Source: Actinopolymorpha rutila
GTDB lineage: Bacteria; Actinomycetota; Actinomycetes; Propionibacteriales; Actinopolymorphaceae
Assembly (NCBI RefSeq): GCF_013407855.1
Contig: NZ_JACBZH010000001.1
Span: 5,828,001 to 5,892,000, forward strand
Direction of reading: 5' to 3'
DNA length: 64,000 nt
Part shown: one piece after another, positions 39,585-47,234 of the stretch
Layout of the letters: each line of letters opens with the position of its first letter
Position numbering within the stretch: position 1 is the first letter of the stretch
Translations under genes and position numbers: made by a program
The notes under the pieces: generated by a model
Databases searched by the model: none
What the model was told of the DNA's origin: nothing
What the model saw: the letters and a program-made list of their open reading frames with translations, nothing else

Positions 39585-42302
39585 TCAGGACTCCAGGGTG
39601 TGCCGCCCCGGCCCGCACTCCTCCACCAGGTGCCCGCCGCCGGACGTGGGGACGTGCACCTCGGCGGTCACTCCCGGCGGCAGATCCACCCGGACGCTGT
39701 AGCCGGCGCCGCGACGTTCCCAGCCTGCGGTCACACGTCCGCGCACGGTGTCCAGATCGACCCGGGCCCGGCCGAGTTCGCTCGGCGGCAACGGCCGCAT
39801 CCGTAGCCGGGTGAAGCCGGGCTCGGCCGGGGTGACCCCCACCAGGTCCTCGATGAACCACTGGTCCACGTGGCCGAAGAAGTGGTGGTTGCGGGACCGC
39901 GAGTCGGCCTGCCAGTGCTCGTACAGCGACGTCGCGCCCTGCTCGATCCAGAAACCGTAGCCGGGGTAGGTCCGCTGCGTCGCCACGGTGAACGCCAGGT
40001 CGGCCAGCCCGTTGCGGCTGAGCAGCGGCAGCAGGAACTTCGTGCCGATGACGCCGGTGTCCAGGTGGTCCTCGCGCTCGTGGATGTCGGCGACAAGCCG
40101 ATCCAGGACCTGGTGGTACCTCTCCTGCGGGACCAGCCCGAAGGCGAGCGCGACCACGTTGGCCGACTGCCGGTATTCCGTGGGGCGTTCACCGTGGTAG
40201 GTCCCGGACTTCGCGTCGTAGAACGCGCGGTCGAAGCCGGCGGCGAGCCGAGCGCGGAGTTCGGCGTACCCCGCGAGGTCCTCCTCCCGGCCGACCACCC
40301 GCGCGATCCGGTCGAGCAGGTCCACGAACCGCACCGTGTAGGCGGTCTCGTAGATGCCCGGCCCCTCCGGCGGCATTCCGTGCGAGCCCGGGGGCAGCCA
40401 GTCACCCAGGCCGGCGAGCACGATGTCGTCGTTCAGGTAACCGTCGACGAGGAAGTCGAGGTAGCGCCGAGCCGGGTCGTAGTGCCGGCGCAGGATCCGT
40501 TCGTCGCCGTAGTGCTGGTACATCACCCAGGGGATCTCGACGTACGCGACGTCCCATGCCGGGATCGGCCCGACGATGCCGGCCTCGGTGTCGTGGTGGT
40601 AGCCCCAGCCGGCGGTCGGCACGATCGGCGGGAATTCACCGCTCGGCAGTTGCGCGTCAACCCAGTCTTGCAGCCACTTGGTGTAGAAGCGTGGCATGTG
40701 GAAGTTGTAGGCGGCGACGTCCGCGGTGAGGTGAGCGTCACCGGTCCAGCCGTTCTTCTCGAACACCGGGGTGTCGGTCGGGATGCCGTGCAGGTTGTTC
40801 AGCACCGCCCACCGGGTCGCCGTGTGCAGCCGGTTGACGATCGGGTGGTCGGTGTCGAGTTCGGCGGTGGACGCGACGGCGGTGTGCACGACGACCCCGC
40901 GCAGGTCGCCGAGCTCCGGCCGACCGGGGTGTCCGTCGATCTGTACGTACTGGAAACCCTTGTAGGAGAAGGAGGGTTCGAACGCCTCCGTACCCTCACC
41001 TGCCAGTGTGAAGAAGTCGGTCTGGATGTCGCCGTCAATGTGAACCTGACGGATGTCGACGGTGCCGTCGGGAAGCAGCCGCTCGCCGTGACGCAGCCGT
41101 ACGGTCGCTCCGGCGGGACCCGTGACGTGCAGCCGTGCCCATCCGGTGACCTGCTGGCCGAGGTCGTAGACGTACACACCTGGCTGGGGTTCGGAAAGGC
41201 CGACCGGCTCCAACTCCCCGATCACCTCGATCGGCTCCAGTTGCTGCGAGCGCAACTGCCCGCGTGGCGGGGTCGCCGCCACGACCTCCGGCCAGTCGCT
41301 GTCGTCGAAGTCGACGGTCGTCCAGCCGCGGCGGGCGTGCCGGGCGTCGTAGTGCTCCCCGGAGTACAACGAGTCCGACCGGGTGGGCCCGTCCACGCCA
41401 CGCCAGGTCAGGTCGCTGACCACCCGGACGACCCGGCCGTCGGTGTAGGTCACCGCCAGGTGGGCCAGCAGCTTGGGGTGGTCCCACCAGGGCGCCTTCT
41501 GCCAGTACCACACGTTCGGTGTGGGGTCGCCGTAGCGCCCGCGGCCGAGCGCCGCGGCCAGCACGTGGTCGGTGTCGGAGGCGCCGGCCCGGACCTGTGC
41601 GGTCAGGTCGTACGTCGAGTACAGAACGGTCGCGTCGTAGTTGGTCGGCGCCGGGTCGAGCACCGACCGGCCGATCCGCTCGCCGTCCAGGAAGAAGTCG
41701 CCGTAGCCGAGGCCGCTGACGTACAGGCGGGCGTGCGCGACGTCGCCGGTAGGCAGCCGGAACACCTTGCGCAGCAGGGGCGCCGGGGGCTGGCCGTCGG
41801 TCTGCAGGGCCGCGGCCTGCCCGATCCACATCGCACCGCCCCAGCCCTGCGGGTCCGCCGGGGCCGTGACGAAGGTGACCGGCTCGGCCCAGTCCGACAC
41901 CTGGCCGGAACCGTCCCAGACCCGGACAGTCCACACGTGTCCGGTGTCGGGAGCCAGCGCCTCACCGACGTACTCCACCTGGCCGGTACGCCCGGACTCC
42001 ACCCGCCCGGAGTCCCAGACCGGTCCGCGCCCGGCGTCCAGGTCGGCCAGGTCGGTGGCCACGATCACCTGGTAGGCAGTCTGCGCCGCGGCCGCGCCGG
42101 ACAGGTCGGACCCGGAAGCACTGGAGCCGGAAGCACTGGAGCCGGAAGCGCCGGAGCCGGAAGCCCCGGACGACTCCTGCGGGGCCGGGCGGAGCAACCA
42201 GGACAGTCGCGGCCGGGGTTCCTCCACGCCGAGCGGGTTCTCGGCGTACTCGGTGCGGAGGGCGTACGGGATCAGGACACCGGTGGCACTGGCGGCACTC
42301 AT
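39585..42302 (-). CDS. alpha-L-rhamnosidase (GH78)
   Basis: A 905-residue glycoside hydrolase releasing terminal alpha-L-rhamnose. The order of domains matches GH78: N-terminal beta domains (LSWLLRP, WIGQAAALQ), an (alpha/alpha)6 barrel holding FEKNGWTGDAHLTADVA with the expected catalytic Glu/Asp region, WYQHYGDERIL-like segments, FFGHVDQWFIEDLVGV, and a C-terminal beta domain. No signal peptide is visible, so the enzyme is probably cytoplasmic. A Gly/Ser/Ala insertion near residues 44-65 is written by a 15-bp tandem repeat. Located between radA and disA, opposite to both, as an apparent insertion into a conserved locus. Confidence 0.93.
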   Translation of the reverse strand: MSAASATGVLIPYALRTEYAENPLGVEEPRPRLSWLLRPAPQESSGASGSGASGSSASGSSASGSDLSGAAAAQTAYQVIVATDLADLDAGRGPVWDSGRVESGRTGQVEYVGEALAPDTGHVWTVRVWDGSGQVSDWAEPVTFVTAPADPQGWGGAMWIGQAAALQTDGQPPAPLLRKVFRLPTGDVAHARLYVSGLGYGDFFLDGERIGRSVLDPAPTNYDATVLYSTYDLTAQVRAGASDTDHVLAAALGRGRYGDPTPNVWYWQKAPWWDHPKLLAHLAVTYTDGRVVRVVSDLTWRGVDGPTRSDSLYSGEHYDARHARRGWTTVDFDDSDWPEVVAATPPRGQLRSQQLEPIEVIGELEPVGLSEPQPGVYVYDLGQQVTGWARLHVTGPAGATVRLRHGERLLPDGTVDIRQVHIDGDIQTDFFTLAGEGTEAFEPSFSYKGFQYVQIDGHPGRPELGDLRGVVVHTAVASTAELDTDHPIVNRLHTATRWAVLNNLHGIPTDTPVFEKNGWTGDAHLTADVAAYNFHMPRFYTKWLQDWVDAQLPSGEFPPIVPTAGWGYHHDTEAGIVGPIPAWDVAYVEIPWVMYQHYGDERILRRHYDPARRYLDFLVDGYLNDDIVLAGLGDWLPPGSHGMPPEGPGIYETAYTVRFVDLLDRIARVVGREEDLAGYAELRARLAAGFDRAFYDAKSGTYHGERPTEYRQSANVVALAFGLVPQERYHQVLDRLVADIHEREDHLDTGVIGTKFLLPLLSRNGLADLAFTVATQRTYPGYGFWIEQGATSLYEHWQADSRSRNHHFFGHVDQWFIEDLVGVTPAEPGFTRLRMRPLPPSELGRARVDLDTVRGRVTAGWERRGAGYSVRVDLPPGVTAEVHVPTSGGGHLVEECGPGRHTLES
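42114..42173. repeat. 15-bp tandem repeat inside the rhamnosidase gene
   Basis: Three full units GGAAGCACTGGAGCC-type (42114, 42129, 42144) and a diverged fourth (42159) encode a flexible GSSAS/GSGAS linker in the N-terminal part. The period keeps the frame. Confidence 0.8.
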
Positions 42303-42412
42303 GCGGGGCGTACTCCACTAGGGTTCGGCGATGCCGGCGCGAACAACCCGCCAAATACCGGGAACGCCGCGCCAACGGGGACGGACTGCACCACAATTGC
42401 GTGTCACACCCG

Positions 42413-42460
42413 ATCTGCCTATACCCAGGTGGCGTCACACCGTCCGCAAGCGGTCACATC
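42413..42460. promoter_or_regulatory. three spaced GTCACAYC direct repeats
   Basis: GTCACACC at 42413, GTCACACC at 42434 and GTCACATC at 42453, 21 and 19 bp apart (about two helical turns each). They lie in the 302-bp gap between the divergent rhamnosidase and disA genes, which otherwise has no gene. Candidate activator or repressor sites; the regulator is unknown. Confidence 0.4.
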
Positions 42461-42604
42461 CAGCGATCCCGGGGGCTGGCCGTGCCGGCTTCGACGTCCA
42501 ATCGGGCGATTCCGCGCCGGGGAGCAGTGCATGGCGCGTGGCGCGTCCCGGATTCCGGGACCGTAGACTTTGCTGCCGAGCAAGCTGACCATCCCAGGAG
42601 AGTT

Positions 42605-43690
42605 GTGGCTGCAAGTGACAAGGGCCCGGACGCGAAGTTCCGGGCCACGCTCGCCGCGGTCGCGCCAGGTACCTCTCTGCGCGACGGGCTCGAGCGTGTC
42701 CTCCGGGGGCGCACGGGCGCGCTCATCGTCCTCGGATACGACCGTACGGTGGAAAGCCTGTGCACCGGCGGGTTCACCCTCGACGTGGAGTTCAGCGCCA
42801 CCGGGCTGCGCGAGCTCGCCAAGATGGACGGCGCGATCGTCGTCGACCGGGAGTGCACGCGCATCGTCCGGGCCGCCGTCCATCTGATGCCCGATCCCTC
42901 CATCCCCACGGTCGAGACCGGCACCCGGCACCGGACCGCCGAGCGGGTCGCCAAGCAGTCCGGTTTCCCGGTGGTGTCGGTGTCGCAGTCGATGCGGATC
43001 ATCGGCCTGTACGTCGACGACATCCGGTACGTCCTGGAGGACACCGGGCAGATCCTTTCCCGCGCCAACCAGGCTCTGGCCACCCTGGAGCGTTACAAGC
43101 TTCGCCTCGACGAGGTGTCCGGCACGCTCTCCGCGCTGGAGATCGAGGACCTCGTGACCGTCCGCGACGTCGCCCAGGTGGCGCAGCGGCTGGAGATGGT
43201 CCGCCGGATCGCCAACGAGATCCACGGGTACGTCGTCGAGCTGGGCGTCGACGGCCGGCTGCTGTCGCTGCAACTCGACGAGCTCGTCGCCGGGGTCGAC
43301 CCCGAACGCAACCTCGTCGCCCGCGACTATCTCCCCCAGGTTCCCGGCCGGCGCGTACGCGGCGTCGACGAAGTGCTGGAGGAGCTCGACGCGCTGTCCG
43401 CCTCCGACCTGCTCGACGTCGGTGCGGTGGCCCGCGCGCTCGGTCACGGCGGCGACACACTGGACGCCGCGGTCAGCCCGCGCGGCTACCGCCTGCTGGC
43501 GAAGGTGCCGCGGCTGCCGGGCACGGTCATCGACCGGTTGGTCGACCACTTCGGCAGCCTGCAGAAGCTCCTCGCCGCCAGCATCGACGACCTGCAGGCC
43601 GTCGGCGGCGTCGGCGAGAACCGCGCGCGTTCGGTCCGCGAGGGCCTGTCCCGGCTGGCCGAGTCGAGCATCCTCGAACGCTACGTCTGA
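42605..43690 (+). CDS. disA: DNA integrity scanning diadenylate cyclase DisA
   Basis: A 361-residue enzyme making cyclic di-AMP and scanning DNA for branched structures. The N-terminal DAC domain has DGAIVVDRE (DGA motif) and TGTRHRTAERVAKQ (RHR motif); a helical spine follows, and the C-terminus is a helix-hairpin-helix domain (DLQAVGGVGENRARSVREGL). Start GTG 42605 is chosen because AGGAGAG is 5 nt upstream; a -10-like TAGACT lies at 42564-42569. The frame remains open to 42401 but without conservation. It is followed by a strong terminator. Confidence 0.96.
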   Translation: MAASDKGPDAKFRATLAAVAPGTSLRDGLERVLRGRTGALIVLGYDRTVESLCTGGFTLDVEFSATGLRELAKMDGAIVVDRECTRIVRAAVHLMPDPSIPTVETGTRHRTAERVAKQSGFPVVSVSQSMRIIGLYVDDIRYVLEDTGQILSRANQALATLERYKLRLDEVSGTLSALEIEDLVTVRDVAQVAQRLEMVRRIANEIHGYVVELGVDGRLLSLQLDELVAGVDPERNLVARDYLPQVPGRRVRGVDEVLEELDALSASDLLDVGAVARALGHGGDTLDAAVSPRGYRLLAKVPRLPGTVIDRLVDHFGSLQKLLAASIDDLQAVGGVGENRARSVREGLSRLAESSILERYV

Positions 43691-43726
43691 GCCGCCGCCG
43701 ACCGAACGGCCCAACCACCGAAGAGC

Positions 43727-43768
43727 GCCGCCGACCGAACGGCTGGTCCGTGCCGTCCGGTCGGCGGC
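43727..43768 (+). terminator. terminator of disA
   Basis: GCCGCCGACCG (43727-43737) pairs with 43758-43768, and the adjoining ACGGC/GCCGT continues the stem after one mismatch, giving about 16 bp around an 8-nt loop, 37 nt after the disA stop. A second copy of the left arm (from 43694) is present 33 bp upstream. Confidence 0.75.
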
Positions 43769-43823
43769 GGCTTCGGAGTCGTGCCCCGAAGTCGGGCCCG
43801 GCCGACGTCGGCCGACCCCGACC

Positions 43824-44987
43824 TCAGGCCTGGTCGTCGAAGTACGCCGTGACCTCCGAGGCGACCTCGGGCACGCGTACCGGCTTGCTCCCCGACCGCA
43901 GCGACTCAGCACCCGCGCACCCGGCCGCCACCGCGTAGCGCGCGGCAACCGGCGAGGTGTCGGTCTGCCCGCCCTCGCGGACGTAGCGCAGGAACTCCGC
44001 CACGATCCGCGGGTCCGCGCCGCCGTGCCCACCGGTCTCCTCGCCGAGGGACACCTCGTGGTCGCCCTGGGCGGCGTAGTCGTGGCGCTGGTTCCACAAC
44101 CGGATCACGGTGCCGGGCTCGCCGTTGCCGAAGTTCTCGATCCGGCCCTCGGTGCCGATGATCGTGTAGTTGCGCCAGTAGTCGGGCGTGAAGTGACACT
44201 GCTCGTACGACGCCAGGATGCCGTTCTGCAGCCGCATCGTCATCATCGAGACGTCCTCGACGTCCATCTTCGGGTTGAGCCCGGTGAGCGACTTCGGCGG
44301 CCAGCGCTTGAGGTTGCGCTCGCCCTGCCACCACGGGTCCTCCTCGCCGCCCTGGTCGGCGCCGTAGACCATCCGGTCGCCCATCGCGGTGACCTCGCTG
44401 GCGTAGGAGCCACACAGCCAGTGCAGGACGTCGAGGTCGTGCGCACCCTTCTGCAGCAGCAGGCTGGTGCCGTACTTGCGCTCGGCGTGCCAGTCGCCGA
44501 AGTAGAAGTCGCCGCCGTTGCCGACGAAGTGCCGGCACCACGCGACCTTCGGCTCACCGATCGCGCCGGAGTCGATCAGCTTCTTCATCTCCCGGACGAA
44601 CGGCATGTGCCGCATGTTGTGGCCGAGGTAGAGGCGGCCGCCGTTCTTCTGCGCGGCTCGCAGCAGCCGGTCGCAGCCCTCGGTGGTGATCGCCATCGGC
44701 TTCTCGAGGTAGACCGGGATGCCGGCGTCGAGCAGGGCGAGAGCGTGTTCCTCGTGCAGGAAGTCGGGGCTGAGCACGAACGCCGCGTCGAGGTCGAGCT
44801 TGAGGAACTCGTCCAGGTCGGTCGTGGCGGCGAGGTCCGCGCCGAACGCCTCGCGGAACCGCTGATGTGCCGCGACGTCCGGGTCGTACACCGCGACCAG
44901 CTTCGAGCCTTCGCCGGGCCGGTGCGCGTGCCGTGCCAGGCTGCCCCGCAGCCCGTAGCCGATCACGCCGATCGCAAGGTCCGCCAT
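43824..44987 (-). CDS. Gfo/Idh/MocA-family oxidoreductase
   Basis: A 387-residue NAD(P)-dependent sugar or inositol dehydrogenase-like protein. The N-terminal Rossmann motif is AIGVIGYGLRGSLARHA and the family EKP motif with the conserved Lys occurs in VYLEKPMAIT near residue 95; a C-terminal alpha/beta domain carries KGAHDLDVLHWLCG. The substrate is unknown. Transcription comes from a 280-bp gap that contains a TTGCGCAA palindrome. It fits the carbohydrate theme of the GH78 and PL8 genes around it. Confidence 0.9.
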   Translation of the reverse strand: MADLAIGVIGYGLRGSLARHAHRPGEGSKLVAVYDPDVAAHQRFREAFGADLAATTDLDEFLKLDLDAAFVLSPDFLHEEHALALLDAGIPVYLEKPMAITTEGCDRLLRAAQKNGGRLYLGHNMRHMPFVREMKKLIDSGAIGEPKVAWCRHFVGNGGDFYFGDWHAERKYGTSLLLQKGAHDLDVLHWLCGSYASEVTAMGDRMVYGADQGGEEDPWWQGERNLKRWPPKSLTGLNPKMDVEDVSMMTMRLQNGILASYEQCHFTPDYWRNYTIIGTEGRIENFGNGEPGTVIRLWNQRHDYAAQGDHEVSLGEETGGHGGADPRIVAEFLRYVREGGQTDTSPVAARYAVAAGCAGAESLRSGSKPVRVPEVASEVTAYFDDQA

Positions 44988-45061
44988 GCTGTGCCACTCC
45001 GTTCGTTGTCCCCGGCCGATGCGCCCGCTCGCCGAGAAGTCTCACCACCGCCCCGAGCGGC

Positions 45062-45069
45062 TTGCGCAA
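45062..45069. promoter_or_regulatory. TTGCGCAA palindrome upstream of the Gfo/Idh gene
   Basis: The 8-bp palindrome lies 75-82 bp upstream of the start of the oxidoreductase gene, flanked by GC and AGC. Its central CG resembles LacI-family operators, but the core is short and the assignment weak. Confidence 0.3.
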
Positions 45070-45267
45070 AGCTGTGCGGAACGGCGGAACGACAGGCGAA
45101 TTTGTGCAGGCGCTGATGGGCACGCTAGTACCCCGCACCCGCAGTGTCACGAGCGCGTCAGGGCAATCTCAGGAACCGGTCGCCCACGACAGCCGCTCTG
45201 AACGTCGGCTTCGGACAGCGCTCGGCGAAGAATCGGCCGGCGAAGAACTTGCCGGCCAGGCAGACCC

Positions 45268-46020
45268 CTAGCTGAGGCGGAAGCGCGTACGGACCGGGCC
45301 CACCCCGCCGACGGTGACGGCCGCCGCGTAGTAGCCGGGCTTCGCCGCGGGTTGCCCGCTCGGGCAGCCCGCGCGGGAGCGCACTCCCGGCCAGCGCACG
45401 GCGAGGTTGCGCTCCTCCTTCGCCTTCAGGACGACCGGCACCTCGGGCAGACCGCGGCAGTCGGCGGTGTCCCAGATGTGGTCGCTGCCGGAGGTGACGA
45501 GCACGCGCAGCGTCGTGGAGTCGATCGTCAGCCGGCACGGGTCCGATCCGCTGTTGAGCAGTCGTACGGTGACCACCACCGGCTTGCCGGCCTCGACCGG
45601 GCTCTGGTTCACCTCGGCCTTCACACCGAGCCAACCCGGCTCACAGGCGACCGGCCGGGCGGACTTGCCGGGTGTGGGCTTCGGGCTCGCCTCGCGGGTC
45701 GGTGTCTCCGACGGCTTCGGAGACGTCGAGGCGGTTGGTGACGGCGAGGGCGTCTCGGACGGCTTGCCGTTCGACGCCGGCGTACGCTCCACCTGGCCAC
45801 CCTTGTCCGCGCCGCCGGTAGGCCCGATCGTCGGTCCCGGCGACGGCGTGGGACCGGCCGTCGGTGCGCCCTGCGCGGTGCCACGACTCGGCCCGTCCGG
45901 AGTGAACAACGCCACCAGCGCCCACACCAGCGCAACGACCACGGCGAGCAGGACACCGCGCCGAAGCCAGTACGCCGAAGCAGGCAACGGCCCGACAGGA
46001 CGTAGCAGCGGGCGGATCAT
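45268..46020 (-). CDS. membrane-anchored protein with Pro/Thr/Ser linker, unknown function
   Basis: A 250-residue protein with a short cytoplasmic start, one hydrophobic helix (residues ~22-41, VLLAVVVALVWALVALF), a ~75-residue Pro/Ser/Thr-rich linker and an extracytoplasmic beta-rich domain with three cysteines (ACEPGWLGVKAEVNQSPVEAGKPVVVTV, DTADCRGLP, SRAGCPSG). It resembles bacterial DUF4232-like or immunoglobulin-like secreted domains only in general form. A membrane protein gene sits at the same place between disA and mutY in mycobacteria (Rv3587c), so it is probably part of the conserved core. Divergent from mutY. Function unknown. Confidence 0.85.
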   Translation of the reverse strand: MIRPLLRPVGPLPASAYWLRRGVLLAVVVALVWALVALFTPDGPSRGTAQGAPTAGPTPSPGPTIGPTGGADKGGQVERTPASNGKPSETPSPSPTASTSPKPSETPTREASPKPTPGKSARPVACEPGWLGVKAEVNQSPVEAGKPVVVTVRLLNSGSDPCRLTIDSTTLRVLVTSGSDHIWDTADCRGLPEVPVVLKAKEERNLAVRWPGVRSRAGCPSGQPAAKPGYYAAAVTVGGVGPVRTRFRLS

Positions 46021-46145
46021 AGGCGGAGGCTAACTGCCGGCCGCGGGATGTCCGGGTTCCCACGCCGCGTCGACGTGACCGGGTACCGCGGGCGGGTACG
46101 GCCGGCAGGTACGGCTGCCGTACCCGTGGCAGGATCGGAACCGCC

Positions 46146-47048
46146 ATGCCGAAGTCGCCGCTGCACACTCCCGTTCTCGCGTGGTACGCCACCAACGCCC
46201 GTGACCTTCCCTGGCGCCGGCCGGACGCCTCGCCGTGGTCGGTGCTGGTCAGCGAGGTGATGCTGCAGCAGACGCCGGTAAGTCGCGTGCTGCCGGCGCA
46301 CGCCGCGTGGCTCGGTCGCTGGCCGACGCCGCGCGCGCAGGCCGCGGACCAGCCCGGTGAGGCCGTACGCCAGTGGGGCCGGCTCGGCTACCCGCGCCGC
46401 GCCCTGCGACTGCACGCCGCAGCGACCACGATCAGCCGGCGGCACGGCGGCGAGGTTCCCTCCGACTACGACGAGCTTCGCGACCTGCCCGGCATCGGCG
46501 ACTACACCGCCGCCGCGGTCGCGTCGTTCGCGTTCGGCCGCCGGCACGTCGTCCTGGACACCAACGTGCGCAGGGTGTTCGCCCGGGCGGTCGACGGCGT
46601 GCAGTACCCGCCCACCGCGACCACCGCCGTCGAACGCCGCACCGCGCTCACCCTGCTGCCCGACGAACCCGCGACCGCCGCCCGATGGGCGGTGGCCACG
46701 ATGGAGCTCGGCGCGCTGGTGTGCACCGCGGCCGGCCCGCGGTGCGCGGACTGCCCGATCCGGCGCCAGTGCGCATGGCGGCTCGCCGGTCAGCCGGCGT
46801 ACGACGGACCGCCCCGCCGCCGGCAGTCCTACGACGGGACGGACCGGCAGTGCCGTGGCCGGCTGCTGCGGGTGCTGCGCGAGGCCAGCGGGCCGGTCAC
46901 CCGATCTGACCTGGAGGCCGTCTGGTCCGCGGCACCCCAACGCGAACGCGCCCTCGACACACTGGTCGCCGACGGACTGGTGGAGCCGTTGGCGGACGGG
47001 ACGTTCCGGCTCCCGGTCAGCGCGCCGGTGTTCCCGCCCACGCCCTGA
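46146..47048 (+). CDS. mutY: A/G-specific adenine DNA glycosylase
   Basis: Removes adenine mispaired with 8-oxoguanine. The 300-residue protein has the catalytic Glu37 in VSEVMLQQTP, the helix-hairpin-helix LPGIGDYTAAAV with catalytic Asp138 in VVLDTNVRR, and the iron-sulfur cluster ligands C193, C200, C203, C209 (Cx6Cx2Cx5C). It lacks the C-terminal NUDIX-like domain of E. coli MutY, as do other actinobacterial forms; the last 65 residues look like a small winged helix. The stop codon lies in the first unit of a 12-14-bp repeat. Confidence 0.95.
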   Translation: MPKSPLHTPVLAWYATNARDLPWRRPDASPWSVLVSEVMLQQTPVSRVLPAHAAWLGRWPTPRAQAADQPGEAVRQWGRLGYPRRALRLHAAATTISRRHGGEVPSDYDELRDLPGIGDYTAAAVASFAFGRRHVVLDTNVRRVFARAVDGVQYPPTATTAVERRTALTLLPDEPATAARWAVATMELGALVCTAAGPRCADCPIRRQCAWRLAGQPAYDGPPRRRQSYDGTDRQCRGRLLRVLREASGPVTRSDLEAVWSAAPQRERALDTLVADGLVEPLADGTFRLPVSAPVFPPTP

Positions 47049-47086
47049 CGCCCACGCCCTGACGCCCTCGCACACGCCCTGACGCC
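47041..47086. repeat. CGCCCTGACGCC repeat covering the mutY stop
   Basis: CGCCCTGACGCC occurs at 47041, 47055 and 47075, with a further TCTGACGCC beyond. The mutY TGA (47046-47048) is in the first copy. Spacing is not a multiple of three. Confidence 0.7.
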
Positions 47087-47115
47087 CGGGTTCTGACTCT
47101 GACGCCTGGCGGTTT

Positions 47116-47127
47116 TCGGTCGACCGA
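47116..47127. promoter_or_regulatory. 12-bp perfect palindrome upstream of the PL8 lyase gene
   Basis: TCGGTCGACCGA with central CG, about 110 bp upstream of the lyase start. It could be a LacI-type operator for a polysaccharide-induced gene. A TAGACA -10-like element follows near 47167. Confidence 0.4.
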
Positions 47128-47234
47128 TCTCGCCCGGTTTCCTTCACTTCGTCCACATCCGCGCCTAGACACGAAGGTCGTCCAGGTCGAGCCACCGGCT
47201 CGCCGACGCTCCGAACGACGAACGGAGACCGACC

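Noticed and set aside
39585..42302. Mobile-element borders around the rhamnosidase gene.
   Set aside because: No transposase, inverted terminal repeats, target duplication or tRNA attachment site is visible at either side.
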